A stretch of 64,000 bases of DNA from Calothrix sp. PCC 7507 (GTDB lineage Bacteria > Cyanobacteriota > Cyanobacteriia > Cyanobacteriales > Nostocaceae): assembly GCF_000316575.1 (NCBI RefSeq), contig NC_019682.1:2478001-2542000 (forward strand). The letters are read 5' to 3'. Position 1 is the first letter of the stretch; every line of letters starts with the position of its first letter. Both the position numbers and the translations under genes were made by a program. Under the pieces are notes generated by a model. The model was not told the DNA's origin and ran no database searches. It worked only from the letters and a program-made list of their open reading frames with translations. Of this stretch, positions 16,966 to 26,840 are shown piece after piece.

Positions 16966-19218
16966 ATGGAGCCGATCCCAAACAATATTGAAGAGATAGA
17001 TTTTCAAAAATACCTACTTATTTTGCAACGACGCTGGATACCTGCGGTGGGGATTTTTGGAGTAGTTGTTACGCTTGTATCCTTGTATGCATTTTCATTG
17101 AAACCTTCTTATAAGGCGGAAGGAAGTTTGTTGATTCGGACTAATCGTACCGCCTCACTCACAGGTTTAGGAGAAACGATAGGACGTGTGGAATCTTTAG
17201 TAAATACAAACAGTCCATCAGATACTCAAGCCAAGATAGTTACATCTGTTCCAGTTCTTCAAGAAACCATTACAGCGCTGAAACTCAAAGATAAACAAGG
17301 CAAACCCGTTAAAATTCGGGACTTGAGTAAACAACTGAAAGTAGAAAGTTCCAAAGGGACGGATATACTGCAAGTCTCTTACACTGACAAAAACCCAACG
17401 TTGGCGGCGAAAGTTGTCAACAAGGTGATTGAGGCTTACATCCGTAATAACATTGAGGCGAATCGTGCCGAAGCAGTCTCAGCTCGCAAATTTATTTTGC
17501 AACAACTGCCCGCAACAGAATCATCTGTGAGAAGAGCAGAATTCGCGCTGCGTCAATTCAAAGAAGAAAATAAAATAATCTCCCTCCAAGAAGAAGCAAG
17601 TACAACAGTCAAGCAAATTTCTACTTTAGAAGAACAAATATATCAAACTCAAGCAAGGTTAGTTGAAGTCACTGCACGCGCACAAAAGTTACAAAATCAG
17701 GCCAGTATCAATTCACAAGAAACTGTTTCCCTAGCCTCCTTAAGTCAAACACCCGGAATCCAGCAGGTATTGACTCAACTCCAAGAAGCGCAAAGTCAGC
17801 TGGCGATTGAACAAACCCGTTTGCAACCAACGCATCCTACTATCATCAACTTAGAAGCAAAAGTAGCTGTTCTTAAAGGTCTACTCAAAGAGCGGTTACA
17901 AGAAGGAGTTGGTAGCAGTCAGCCAGTTTCTCAAGGAAATTTACAGGTTGGAAAGCTGCGAGAAGGTCTGATTGCAGATTTTGCTCACGCGGAGGCAGAA
18001 CGGGTTGGTTTAGCTCAACAAACGACCACGCTATATCATAACTGGAATATCTACAAACAACGAGCAAATACTTTACCCAAACTTGAACAAACCCAGAGGC
18101 AACTTGAGCGAAAGCTAAAAGCATCTCAAACAACTTATGAAGCACTATTGTCGAGACTGCAAGAGGTGCAAGTAGCAGAGAATCAAAATATTGGCAATGC
18201 TCGTGTGATTTCCCCAGCTTTGATTCCTGATGCACCAGCTGCTTCCCAAAAAACTATGCTTTTAGTGGGTGGCGGAGTCGTCGGTGCAATGCTGGGTATA
18301 ATTGCGGCCTTCACTTTAGACCTGATTGATCGCTCAGTTAAAACGGTTAAAGAAGCTAGGGAGTTGTTCCAATACACTTTATTAGGAGTAATTCCTTCAG
18401 TTAACAGAAATGGTAAACATAATTCTTTGCGCCCTGGAGTAGAACAATCGATTCCCAGTGTGATTGGGAGAGATATTCCGCACTTTCCTGTTGGTGATGC
18501 CTATCAAATGCTCCAAGCCAACTTAAGGTTTCTGAGTTCAGATCAGGAGCTAAAAGCGATCGTCGTTACTAGTTCTGTAGCCAAAGAAGGTAAATCTCAG
18601 GTAGCGGCAAATCTTGCTGTGGCGATCGCTCAATTAGGCCGTAGGGTGCTGCTAGTGGATGCAGATATGCGTCATCCAGTCCAGCATCATATCTGGGGAA
18701 TGATCAATGCAGTAGGTCTCTCAAATGTCATGGTTGATCAAGTTGGACTTGATGTAGCCATACAAGAAGTTATGCCCAACCTCTACGTTCTTCCGTCGGG
18801 AGTTTTACCCCCTAACCCAGTGGCCTTACTCGATTCCCAGCGAATGGCTGCACTAGTCGGATCTTTTGCCAAACACTATGATTTTGTAATTTTTGATGCC
18901 CCAGCCCTAGCAGGAACAGTTGATGCTGCGGTTTTAGGTAAACTGGCTGACGGTATTTTACTAGTGGTTCGTCCTGGAGTAGTTAATTCCTCTAGTGCTA
19001 ATGCTGCTAAAGATTTTCTCAAGCATTCAGGTCAACAAGTCTTGGGTATGGTAATTAACGGCGTGAATACCAAGCTTGAGCCAGATAGTTATTTTTACTA
19101 CACGAAAGAACAGATGGGACAAAATTTTGTGCCTCACAATTCGTTACCTTCAAGACATCTTTCTTCTGTGGCTGCAGAACATACCAAATCCCTAAATAAA
19201 AGCTACAGAAAAGAGTGA
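16966..19218 (+). CDS. Polysaccharide co-polymerase / tyrosine autokinase (Wzc-like)
   Basis: A 750-aa fusion of a Wzz chain-length domain and a BY-kinase. An N-terminal membrane helix (about 28-50) precedes a long periplasmic coiled-coil region (about 170-410). A second membrane helix (about 427-447, MLLVGGGVVGAMLGIIAAF) precedes the cytoplasmic kinase, with Walker A AKEGK543S, Walker A' VLLVDADMRHP and Walker B FVIFDAP. The C-terminus carries a tyrosine cluster Y709, Y711, Y712 expected to be autophosphorylated. It controls polymer length and export in Wzx/Wzy pathways. It is the first gene of a roughly 13-kb cluster and has a very long upstream gap. No Wza-type outer membrane protein is in the window. 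Confidence 0.93.
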   Translation: MEPIPNNIEEIDFQKYLLILQRRWIPAVGIFGVVVTLVSLYAFSLKPSYKAEGSLLIRTNRTASLTGLGETIGRVESLVNTNSPSDTQAKIVTSVPVLQETITALKLKDKQGKPVKIRDLSKQLKVESSKGTDILQVSYTDKNPTLAAKVVNKVIEAYIRNNIEANRAEAVSARKFILQQLPATESSVRRAEFALRQFKEENKIISLQEEASTTVKQISTLEEQIYQTQARLVEVTARAQKLQNQASINSQETVSLASLSQTPGIQQVLTQLQEAQSQLAIEQTRLQPTHPTIINLEAKVAVLKGLLKERLQEGVGSSQPVSQGNLQVGKLREGLIADFAHAEAERVGLAQQTTTLYHNWNIYKQRANTLPKLEQTQRQLERKLKASQTTYEALLSRLQEVQVAENQNIGNARVISPALIPDAPAASQKTMLLVGGGVVGAMLGIIAAFTLDLIDRSVKTVKEARELFQYTLLGVIPSVNRNGKHNSLRPGVEQSIPSVIGRDIPHFPVGDAYQMLQANLRFLSSDQELKAIVVTSSVAKEGKSQVAANLAVAIAQLGRRVLLVDADMRHPVQHHIWGMINAVGLSNVMVDQVGLDVAIQEVMPNLYVLPSGVLPPNPVALLDSQRMAALVGSFAKHYDFVIFDAPALAGTVDAAVLGKLADGILLVVRPGVVNSSSANAAKDFLKHSGQQVLGMVINGVNTKLEPDSYFYYTKEQMGQNFVPHNSLPSRHLSSVAAEHTKSLNKSYRKE

Positions 19219-19444
19219 ATAAAAACATAGTTTAACTCTGACTGCCGATGTTTTATGACTAATGTTTAGATCACTGGTTGAGAGTCAGCATTAGTACACA
19301 AGAGACTTTCAAAAATACTTGTTAGCTACTTAAAAATTTTGCGAGCTTGGCAAATTTCACATTGCCAAGCAATGGTTGGTCGTTCTTTTCCAGACCCCGA
19401 TTTTTTCTTTAGCATACCCACTTAGTTTCAACTTCAGTTATCCC

Positions 19445-20563
19445 ATGAGTAAGATTAAAGTTGTGATGTTAGGTCCTAGCCTCTATGAACAAGGTGGCAT
19501 GGGGACAGTAGAGAGCTTAATTGTCAAGCAAACTTCTAAAAAAGTAGACTTTCAACACATTTGCACTCATGAAGAAGGGACTATTCTTCATAGAATCAAC
19601 GTCTATGCAAAGGCATTAATTCAGTTTCTAGGAAAACTTATCAGTAATGATATTGATATCGTACATATGCACGTCTCTGAGAAAGGGAGTGTGCTACGAA
19701 AAGTATTGCTAGTACTCCTATCACTTTTATTTCGTAAGCCTGTAATTATGCATACTCATGGCTGCGAATTCCATCTGTTTTATGACAGTTTGCCTGCATA
19801 TGCAAAACGCTGGGTATCAGCAATTTTTCAGCGTTGTGCTTATGTAATTACCCTATCGGAAAGTTGGAATAAATATTACATCTCTACTTGTAATTTAGCT
19901 ACATATAGAGTTGGTATTTTGTATAATCCAGTAGAGCTACCAGTGGAAGTTCCCCTGCGCGTGGGAGTTGAGAAAATCCGGTTTGTTTTCCTGGGACGAA
20001 TTGGTGAACGTAAAGGTGCATTTGATTTGATTCGAGCTTTTGCCAATCTGTCACCAGAGGAGAGAAGACGTACAGAGCTAACATTAGCGGGGGATGGTGA
20101 AGTTGAACAAGCCCGTGACTTGGTAAAAACCTTAAACTTGCAAGATGTCATCAGAATACCAGGTTGGATAAATACTCAGGAGCGGGATCAACTTTTACGT
20201 CAGTCAGATGTATTTATTCTCCCGTCTTATAATGAAGGACTACCCGTAGCTATGTTAGAAGCAATGGCTTGGGAATTGCCAGTAATTACTACGCCTGTCG
20301 GTGGAATTCCGGAGATTGTTACCCACCAGAAGCATGGCATTTTGGTCAATCCAGGCAACATAGAGCAAATAACAAAGGCCATGCAAATTTTGATCAAAGA
20401 TGAGTCTTTAAGATTAGCGATGGGCAAAAGTGCTAGACAACAAGTTGCTCCGCTCAGTGTTCAGAACTATCACAATACTTTGCTTACTATCTATCAATCC
20501 CTGATTGCAGGTAGAGGAAATTACTCAGGAAATAATCCATCTCCTACAATCTCTAATCTTTAA
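19445..20563 (+). CDS. Glycosyltransferase family 4
   Basis: A 372-aa GT-B retaining glycosyltransferase. The start ATG 19445 (MSKIKVVMLGPSLYEQGGMG) gives the normal N-terminal Rossmann strand and glycine loop; a longer frame from 19376 adds residues without similarity. The C-terminal half has the GT4 signatures FVFLGRIGERKGAFDLIRAF and the EX7E motif in NEGLPVAMLEAMAWELPVIT followed by VGGIPEIV. It is predicted to add one sugar to the lipid-linked repeat unit on the cytoplasmic face. Donor and linkage are unknown. It lies between the Wzc-like kinase and the flippase. Confidence 0.92.
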   Translation: MSKIKVVMLGPSLYEQGGMGTVESLIVKQTSKKVDFQHICTHEEGTILHRINVYAKALIQFLGKLISNDIDIVHMHVSEKGSVLRKVLLVLLSLLFRKPVIMHTHGCEFHLFYDSLPAYAKRWVSAIFQRCAYVITLSESWNKYYISTCNLATYRVGILYNPVELPVEVPLRVGVEKIRFVFLGRIGERKGAFDLIRAFANLSPEERRRTELTLAGDGEVEQARDLVKTLNLQDVIRIPGWINTQERDQLLRQSDVFILPSYNEGLPVAMLEAMAWELPVITTPVGGIPEIVTHQKHGILVNPGNIEQITKAMQILIKDESLRLAMGKSARQQVAPLSVQNYHNTLLTIYQSLIAGRGNYSGNNPSPTISNL

Positions 20564-20617
20564 TGAGTGAGCAGATGATCAGTTATTTTTTAACTTTTAT
20601 TCTCTTGGAGGAAAGGC

Positions 20618-21991
20618 ATGAGTTTAAGGGCTAAGGTCATGAGTGGAGGTTTATACCTAGCCCTGCGTCAAAGCATTGGTATGGTTATTAGCCTCGGCGG
20701 AGTCTTGCTGCTCACGCGCCTCATTGGGCCAGAAAAGTATGGTCTTTATGCTGCAACATTTGGTATTTTCTGGTATCTTCAAACCGTTTGCCAGTTAGGA
20801 ATTGAAATTTATTTAGTTCGGCATGAGGGGGAAGAAAAACTACAGATTTACCATCAAGGATTTACATTATTATTGCTACTCGGAATAGGAGGAATGGGAA
20901 TTTCTCTTTTAAGTATTCCTCTAATCCAAAGCTGGGTACGCTTACCAGGATTCAGTGCGATCGCTCAAGTTATGTTTTTGGGTCTGCCACTAGTCTTGCT
21001 GGGACAAGTTCCTGCCGCACGGTTGGAACGAAACTTAGACTATAGAAAAGTAGCTCTTATTGAACTGGCAAATCAGATCATCTTCTATCTAATAGCATTA
21101 CCTCTGGCCTTTCAAGGATGGGGAGTTTGGGCACCTGTCATGGGCTGGTGGTTTCAACAGGTTCAGTCTACAGGATTACTCTACTGGGCATCTAGATATA
21201 GCCCTCGCTTATACTGGAATCCTAGTTTAGTTAAACAGATGCTCGCTTATAGTCTGGGCTTTTCCACCTCAATCTGGATTTGGTATGCACGGTCTCTAGT
21301 CAATCCTTTACTAGTTGGACGCTTTGCGGGAGCAGAAGCAGTAGGATTTGTCGCCATTGCCATCCGATTAGTTGAAGTACTTGGTTTTGTCAAAGCAGCG
21401 ACTTGGCGGTTAGCGATCGCTACTTTAGCCAAATTCCAGGGAGATCAATATCGCCTCCTCAATGCTGTAACCGAAGGTATGGGATTACAAATCCTCGCCC
21501 TAGGTCCCTTGCTCGTTGCATTCGCCTGGGTTGCACCTTATTTAATGCCGTTGCTGTTTGGTGACCAATGGTCGCCTGTGATTGCTATCTTTCCGTTTAT
21601 TGCCCTAGGAAATTTGACTAATGCCCTATTCAATATGCACTCTTCAACTTTATATGTCCTACAGCGAAACTGGGAAGTGACGATTTTTCACCTAGTGCAT
21701 GTGACATTGTTTGTTGGAGCTACTGCTTTGTTAGTGCCACATCTGGGTTTAGTGGGATATGGTTGGGCTGAAATAGTTGCGCTCTTAAGCTATGGTGTAA
21801 TTCATTTATATTTAGTCCGGTCAGTAGGCAATCCTGTATATGATATGCCGGGACTTTGGTGGGCAGCACTTGCCGCTGCATTGTTTGTGCATCCATTAGG
21901 TTGGTGGACAAGCTTAGGATTAGTCGCGGTTATTTGCCTACCAGCAACTCATTGCAAGCTGAGGGAGTATGTCAAAAGTATTAGAGGCTAA
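20618..21991 (+). CDS. Polysaccharide flippase (Wzx/MATE-like oligosaccharide transporter)
   Basis: A 457-aa polytopic membrane protein with roughly 12 hydrophobic segments and the PST-family N-terminus (SGGLYLALRQSIGMVISLGGV...LLTRLIGPEKYGLYA). A good ribosome site, TTGGAGGAAAGGC, precedes the ATG. Such proteins flip undecaprenyl-linked repeat units across the inner membrane. The position among glycosyltransferases and upstream of the polymerase agrees. The end overlaps the next gene by 23 bp. Confidence 0.93.
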   Translation: MSLRAKVMSGGLYLALRQSIGMVISLGGVLLLTRLIGPEKYGLYAATFGIFWYLQTVCQLGIEIYLVRHEGEEKLQIYHQGFTLLLLLGIGGMGISLLSIPLIQSWVRLPGFSAIAQVMFLGLPLVLLGQVPAARLERNLDYRKVALIELANQIIFYLIALPLAFQGWGVWAPVMGWWFQQVQSTGLLYWASRYSPRLYWNPSLVKQMLAYSLGFSTSIWIWYARSLVNPLLVGRFAGAEAVGFVAIAIRLVEVLGFVKAATWRLAIATLAKFQGDQYRLLNAVTEGMGLQILALGPLLVAFAWVAPYLMPLLFGDQWSPVIAIFPFIALGNLTNALFNMHSSTLYVLQRNWEVTIFHLVHVTLFVGATALLVPHLGLVGYGWAEIVALLSYGVIHLYLVRSVGNPVYDMPGLWWAALAAALFVHPLGWWTSLGLVAVICLPATHCKLREYVKSIRG

Positions 21992-22904
21992 AAAAATGAA
22001 AAGCAAACCACTAGTTAGCATTTTGATCAACAACTATAATTATGGTCATTTCCTCAAAGCAGCAATTGACAGCGCTTTAGAGCAGACATATTCCCATATT
22101 GAAGTTATCGTTGTGGATGACGGATCAACAGATAACTCTAGAGAGGTAATTGCCAGTTATGGCGATCGCCTGATACCAATTCTCAAAGAAAACAGTGGAC
22201 AAGCATCAGCATTTAATGTAGGTTTTGCAGCTAGTCAGGGAGATATCATCTGTTTTTTAGACTCTGATGATGTCTTTATTCCAGAAAAAGTGGAACATGT
22301 TGTTGATATTTTTGCTAAATTTCCAGACATAGGTTGGTGCTTTCATGCTCTCAAACTCATAGATTTTGATCAAAATGAAACTATCAAAAACAATCACCAA
22401 GGTATTTCTGGTCGGTACGATTTAACATCTTATATAAAGAAAGGTAAGCTGAAAGGAAAAGTGCCATTCGATGGAACAGCCACCTCTGGGACTTGCTTCC
22501 AAAGATCATGCCTACAATCAATTCTGCCGATGCCAGAGCAAATTAAGATTACAAGTGACGATTACATCAAATATGTCGCTTTCGGTATAAGGCCAGGTTA
22601 TATCCTCCTTGAAGAATTGGCATTGCAAAGAATTCATACCAGTAACGCATTTACCCTGAGAACAGATAAGCAGCAACTCAGAGCCAAAATCAATATTCTG
22701 ACAGCCTATTGGATGAGAAAAAACTTTCCTGCCCTATCTCAGTTTGCTAATAACATTTTGGCAGTAGGAATCAGCCAATATCGGCAAACTGAAGGGAAAC
22801 AATTAGAGGTTCAGAAAATTGTTAAACAATATTTGGAATCAATACCATTAATAGAAAAAATTGAACTTTACTTGAGGGCTATTTACTATCGCCTTAAACC
22901 ATGA
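21969..22904 (+). CDS. Glycosyltransferase family 2
   Basis: A 311-aa GT-A glycosyltransferase. The N-terminal core LVSILINNYNYGHFLKAAID is followed by the nucleotide-binding VVDDGSTDNS (D50, D51) and the metal-binding D98-S-D100-D101. The ATG at 21969 has a GAGGGAG ribosome site inside the flippase gene; an alternative ATG at 21996 lies just after the flippase stop. An inverting transfer to the growing repeat unit is expected, with unknown sugar. It is translationally coupled on both sides: its stop shares an ATGA with the following gene. Confidence 0.93.
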   Translation: MSKVLEAKKMKSKPLVSILINNYNYGHFLKAAIDSALEQTYSHIEVIVVDDGSTDNSREVIASYGDRLIPILKENSGQASAFNVGFAASQGDIICFLDSDDVFIPEKVEHVVDIFAKFPDIGWCFHALKLIDFDQNETIKNNHQGISGRYDLTSYIKKGKLKGKVPFDGTATSGTCFQRSCLQSILPMPEQIKITSDDYIKYVAFGIRPGYILLEELALQRIHTSNAFTLRTDKQQLRAKINILTAYWMRKNFPALSQFANNILAVGISQYRQTEGKQLEVQKIVKQYLESIPLIEKIELYLRAIYYRLKP

Positions 22905-24163
22905 ACCCATCACTTGATCTATTAGAAAGAGGATTCACAATTTTTGTTCTGATATTTTTTACACGCACTATAGCCTGCGACAGTTTATATATCAGCCCAG
23001 ACCCAACTACTAATGGAACTCCTGAGGATAATCCATTTTCTGCTCTTCTATCACTTATCCAGATAATCATATATGGACTGACCACCTTATTGCTTTTAGC
23101 TCGCTGGAGAGGTTCTATTAAAACCGCATTGCAAAACAAAGTAATTTGGGCGTTAGTAGGGCTTGTCCTCATCAGCTTTCTTTGGTCTGATTTTCCTGAT
23201 GAATCCTTAAAAAAAGGGATTAACGCATTTGAGACAAGTTTGTTTGGTCTTTATATGGCTTCGCGTTATAGCTTAAAAGAACAGCTACGATTGATTGCTT
23301 GGGCCTTATGTCTTGTTACAGTCTTTTCGCTATTGTTCACATTGGCATTTCCCGGAGCAGCAATTGAAATAGGTGCCAATGCAGGTTCCTGGCGTGGTCC
23401 ACTCGCGCAAAAAAATCTGCTAGCTCGTTTAATGGTTTTGGCGACAATGACTTGCTCACTAGCGGCTTTTGATAGTCATAAGCACCGCTATTTGCTCTGT
23501 TTTGGCAGTGTAATTGCTCTTAGTTTACTGTTTCTCTCAGGCTCTAAGACGGGTCTAGTAGTATTGTTGACATTGATTACGCTTTTACCACTATACAGAT
23601 CTCTCCGATGGAAAGGCACAGTTGTGATCCCATTGGTCACTATGATCATCCTGATTATCGGCAGCTTTGCTGTAATTGTAGTGAGTAACTGGGAAGTTTT
23701 GCTATCAGCATTAGGACGAGATCCTTCTTTAAGTGGTCGTACAGAACTTTGGCAAGCTGCTTTGGAAAAAATCTTTGAACGCCCCTGGTTGGGGTATGGA
23801 TTTCAAGGATTTTGGCAGGATGGTGGTGGTGCAGTTACTGTTTGGAAAACAGTCAAATATAAACCTCCTCATGCACATAATGGGTATATAAATACAGCAC
23901 TTGACCTGGGATTACTAGGTTTAATATTATTTGTTATCAGTATTATAAATACCTATAGAAAAGCTATTACTTGGCTGAGGTTAAATCACACATTTTCTGG
24001 ACTGCTACCAATTTTATATGCAACTTTCTTAGTGATGTATAACCAACCTGAAAATACAATTATTGAACATAACTCTATTTTTTGGTCTTTATTTGTTGCA
24101 GTTTCTTTATCTATTAAGCCATTAAAAAACTTCAAAAAATATTCAATAATATCAGCTACTTAG
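22901..24163 (+). CDS. O-antigen ligase/polymerase family membrane protein (Wzy-like)
   Basis: A 420-aa integral membrane protein with about 10-12 hydrophobic helices. The large periplasmic loop shows the family signatures RTELWQAALEKIFERPWLGYG and PHAHNGYINTALDLGLLG, with the conserved histidine. It is the probable polymerase that joins flipped repeat units; a ligase role cannot be excluded. The start overlaps the preceding stop in ATGA. The roughly 45 bp after its stop contains no terminator, so the next glycosyltransferase is probably in the same transcript. Confidence 0.9.
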   Translation: MNPSLDLLERGFTIFVLIFFTRTIACDSLYISPDPTTNGTPEDNPFSALLSLIQIIIYGLTTLLLLARWRGSIKTALQNKVIWALVGLVLISFLWSDFPDESLKKGINAFETSLFGLYMASRYSLKEQLRLIAWALCLVTVFSLLFTLAFPGAAIEIGANAGSWRGPLAQKNLLARLMVLATMTCSLAAFDSHKHRYLLCFGSVIALSLLFLSGSKTGLVVLLTLITLLPLYRSLRWKGTVVIPLVTMIILIIGSFAVIVVSNWEVLLSALGRDPSLSGRTELWQAALEKIFERPWLGYGFQGFWQDGGGAVTVWKTVKYKPPHAHNGYINTALDLGLLGLILFVISIINTYRKAITWLRLNHTFSGLLPILYATFLVMYNQPENTIIEHNSIFWSLFVAVSLSIKPLKNFKKYSIISAT

Positions 24164-24210
24164 TTAGAATAAAAACTTCAATTATATTTTTAATAAACCA
24201 GGAAATAATT

Positions 24211-25305
24211 ATGACTGACTTAGCAATTTTTTTAATGGATCTGCGCGGAGGTGGTGCAGAACGGGTAATGCTGAATTTAGCAGAGGGATTTGCCAAACGG
24301 GGACTCAAGGTAGATTTGATTTTAGTTCAAGCAATGGGAGACTACCTTAGCCAAATTCCTCCAAATGTTAGAGTTATTAAGCTAGGCAGCGGTCGTCTAG
24401 TTGCCAGCTTACCTGCATTAGTTAATTACTTAAAAAAACAACGGCCAACTACTCTGCTTTCGGCATTGGAAGATACTAACATTATCGCGATTTTAGGAAA
24501 GCAGATAGCGGGTGTATCTACACAGGTAATTGTTACTGTACATAATAATCTTTCACAGGAAGCTCGAAATTCAAAGCAACTTAAGCGCCGTATTATTCCT
24601 TATCTGATTCGCTGGTTCTACCCTTGGGCTGATGCCGTTGTTGGTGTGTCTCAAGGAGTAGTTGATGATTTGATCCGCTTTGGATCTCCTGTAGACCGTA
24701 CTTATGTTATTTATAATCCAATTGTTACTCAAAAATTATTAGAAAAAATTCAGGAACCTCTCAATCATTCTTGGTTTTTAGCAAATCAACCACCCGTGAT
24801 TTTGGGAGTTGGACGCTTGGATAGACAAAAAGATTTCTCCACATTAATTCATGCATTCTCTCAAGTTCGACAGCAATATCCACTGCGGCTGATCATTTTG
24901 GGCGAAGGTAACGAACGTGCTAATTTAGAAGCCTTAGTTGATGAACTTGGTCTAACGGAGGATGTGATTTTACCTGGATTTGTACCCAACCCATATGCTT
25001 ATATGGCGTGTGCTACATTATTGGTGCTTTCATCAGTGTGGGAGGGATTTGGTAATGTCTTGGTAGAGGCAATGGCAGCGGGAACACATGTTGTGTCTAC
25101 TGATTGTGAAAGCGGACCGGCAGAAATTCTAGCCAATGGTGAATATGGAAAACTTGTGCATGTTGGAGATGTTGAAGGGATGGCAAAGGCCATAGCTGAG
25201 TCCATAACTGAACCTCCAGACCAAGACAGGCTAAAAACCTATGCCAATAAATTTTCGCTCGAAAATGCCCTAATGCAATATGAGAAACTATTAGCAAGTA
25301 AATAG
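24211..25305 (+). CDS. Glycosyltransferase family 4
   Basis: A 364-aa GT-B enzyme. N-terminal MDLRGGGAERVMLNLAEGFAKRG is the typical acceptor-domain start. The donor domain carries ILGVGRLDRQKDFSTLIHAF and the EX7E motif in WEGFGNVLVEAMAAG, then SGPAEIL. This resembles transferases that use UDP-GlcNAc or related donors, but specificity is not readable. The ribosome site AGGAAATAATT precedes the ATG. It is followed by a 720-bp gap containing a MITE copy, which may separate it from the acetyltransferase. Confidence 0.93.
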   Translation: MTDLAIFLMDLRGGGAERVMLNLAEGFAKRGLKVDLILVQAMGDYLSQIPPNVRVIKLGSGRLVASLPALVNYLKKQRPTTLLSALEDTNIIAILGKQIAGVSTQVIVTVHNNLSQEARNSKQLKRRIIPYLIRWFYPWADAVVGVSQGVVDDLIRFGSPVDRTYVIYNPIVTQKLLEKIQEPLNHSWFLANQPPVILGVGRLDRQKDFSTLIHAFSQVRQQYPLRLIILGEGNERANLEALVDELGLTEDVILPGFVPNPYAYMACATLLVLSSVWEGFGNVLVEAMAAGTHVVSTDCESGPAEILANGEYGKLVHVGDVEGMAKAIAESITEPPDQDRLKTYANKFSLENALMQYEKLLASK

Positions 25306-25380
25306 AGCAAACTCAGATACTACATCGGAGAAGCAAGCTAACAAGAGTGTCTCCGACAAAATAGGGTCTTTATTTGTCAT

Positions 25381-25541
25381 TAGACCTCTTGCAAAAGTCG
25401 TTATTTTCGCGCTCTTTCTTTGCGACGCCAGTTGCTTCAACGGGAGAAACCCTCGCAACGCACTGGCTCGTCTTTGCGCCTACCCTGCGGGGATCGCTAA
25501 AAGCGATTGCGTGAGACTAAAAAATATTTATGCAAGAGACT
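25381..25541. mobile_element. MITE-like element, family A copy 2, with a nested palindromic module
   Basis: About 161 bp. The ends match copy 1 (4351-4471) in inverse orientation: TAGACCTCTTGCAAAAGTC at the left and ATGCAAGAGACT at the right. Compared with copy 1 it carries an extra palindromic block at 25427-25467 (GCCAGT...ACTGGC). That block is flanked by the direct repeat TCTTTGCG at 25417-25424 and 25471-25478. Confidence 0.72.
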
Positions 25542-26027
25542 CCATGAGTGGAACTCACAAGGAACAATGAAAATCTCTTTTTCCCAGTCCCCAGTCCCTA
25601 TTTTTAAGGAATATCTATTCTTTATGAGACATTTTACAAATGTTCCAAAAATTAATCATTAGCCGCACCGACGAAAACCATTTATGCAAAATATTTGGTG
25701 GTAAGAAGTTCAGGAATTTTTACATTTCAAAACATACTACCTACTAATTACCCAATACGGTTCAGTGAAGATAAATTGTAGGTGGGATTGAGAGCAAGCA
25801 TTGAAAATAATCAAATTTCTTTTTTAAATTAATTATGTAGTCAGATATTTCTGCAACCATAAAGTTCACGATTTTTTTTTATTGCCCCTTGATATCAGAG
25901 GTTATAATACAAAAACATCAGGTATAAAATATTGATTAAATATCGTTATTTTACAATTTTACTAAATATTTTTATGCCAAGTAAAAGCGCAGATAATAAT
26001 ATCAATAATTACAACATTAAAAAAGTT
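25542..26027. other. Gene-free AT-rich stretch within the exopolysaccharide cluster
   Basis: No gene or RNA recognised. A short heptamer-like repeat CAGTCCCCAGTCCC lies near 25587. The 3' part probably holds a promoter for the acetyltransferase, but no clear elements were identified. Confidence 0.4.
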
Positions 26028-26666
26028 ATGATGAGCGATTTAAAAGCAGATATGACTCAATGTAATAGTAAGAAGCATAGTTTTTGGACTATGCTAAACG
26101 ATTTGAAAGCAGATATAGCTCGATACATAGAGTATGAAAATACTTCCTGGATTTTTTTACTGCTGACCAAGCGAGGTTTATGGGCAACTTTTCAATACCG
26201 AGTTAGTCGTTGGGTACATCTTAGTGTACATATCCCTATATTACGCCAGATGCTTAAAGCATTTTGTTTGTTCTGGCGATTATTTATTGAAATAGTGATG
26301 GGGATTGAATTAGCAAATCGCGCTGAAATTGGTAAAGGACTTTATATTGCCCATGCTCAGGGAATTATTATTCATTGTGATGCGAAGATTGGAGAATATT
26401 GCAACTTAAGTCATAATGTCACAATTGGTGTTGCAGGTCGTGGCGATAAACGAGGTGTTCCTAAACTAGGTAATCGCGTTTTCATTGGTTCAGGAGCCCA
26501 AATTATTGGTTCTATTGCCATTGGAGATGATGTTGCAATTGGAGCAAATGCTGTAGTTACTAAAGATTTACCAGATAACGCTGTTGCTGTAGGAGTGCCG
26601 GCGAAAGTAATTAGTTATGAAGGCTCTAAAGATTTTATTATTTATCGCCAATCATCCGATTGTTAA
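26028..26666 (+). CDS. Serine acetyltransferase-like hexapeptide acetyltransferase
   Basis: About 212 aa from ATG 26028. Upstream in-frame starts (ATG 25974, TTG 25932) would extend it, and no strong ribosome site decides. The C-terminal half is a left-handed beta-helix with the serine-acetyltransferase-like arrangement IAHAQGIIIHCDAKIGEYCN...VTIGVAG and ending IGANAVVTKDLPDNAVAVGVPAKVI. The N-terminus contains a near-exact repeat, SDLKADM and NDLKADI about 25 residues apart, an apparent internal duplication of the family's first helix. In this context it more likely acetylates a polysaccharide sugar than serine. Confidence 0.82.
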   Translation: MMSDLKADMTQCNSKKHSFWTMLNDLKADIARYIEYENTSWIFLLLTKRGLWATFQYRVSRWVHLSVHIPILRQMLKAFCLFWRLFIEIVMGIELANRAEIGKGLYIAHAQGIIIHCDAKIGEYCNLSHNVTIGVAGRGDKRGVPKLGNRVFIGSGAQIIGSIAIGDDVAIGANAVVTKDLPDNAVAVGVPAKVISYEGSKDFIIYRQSSDC

Positions 26667-26840
26667 CTACTCATGAATAACTTCTGCTTAATATCTTTTA
26701 GTAACATCATGTTATCTAGACCACCATAGCAACTGAATTTTGAGAATAACCAAAATTCTAGGGAGATTATGAAGTTAACACTCCATTCATCATTGTTAAT
26801 TTTCTGTCCATGATCTGTTGTTAGCAATTACCTATCCAAT

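Noticed and set aside
26028-26666. Cysteine-biosynthesis serine acetyltransferase (cysE)
   Set aside because: The beta-helix is similar, but the CysE N-terminal domain is missing and the gene lies among polysaccharide genes.
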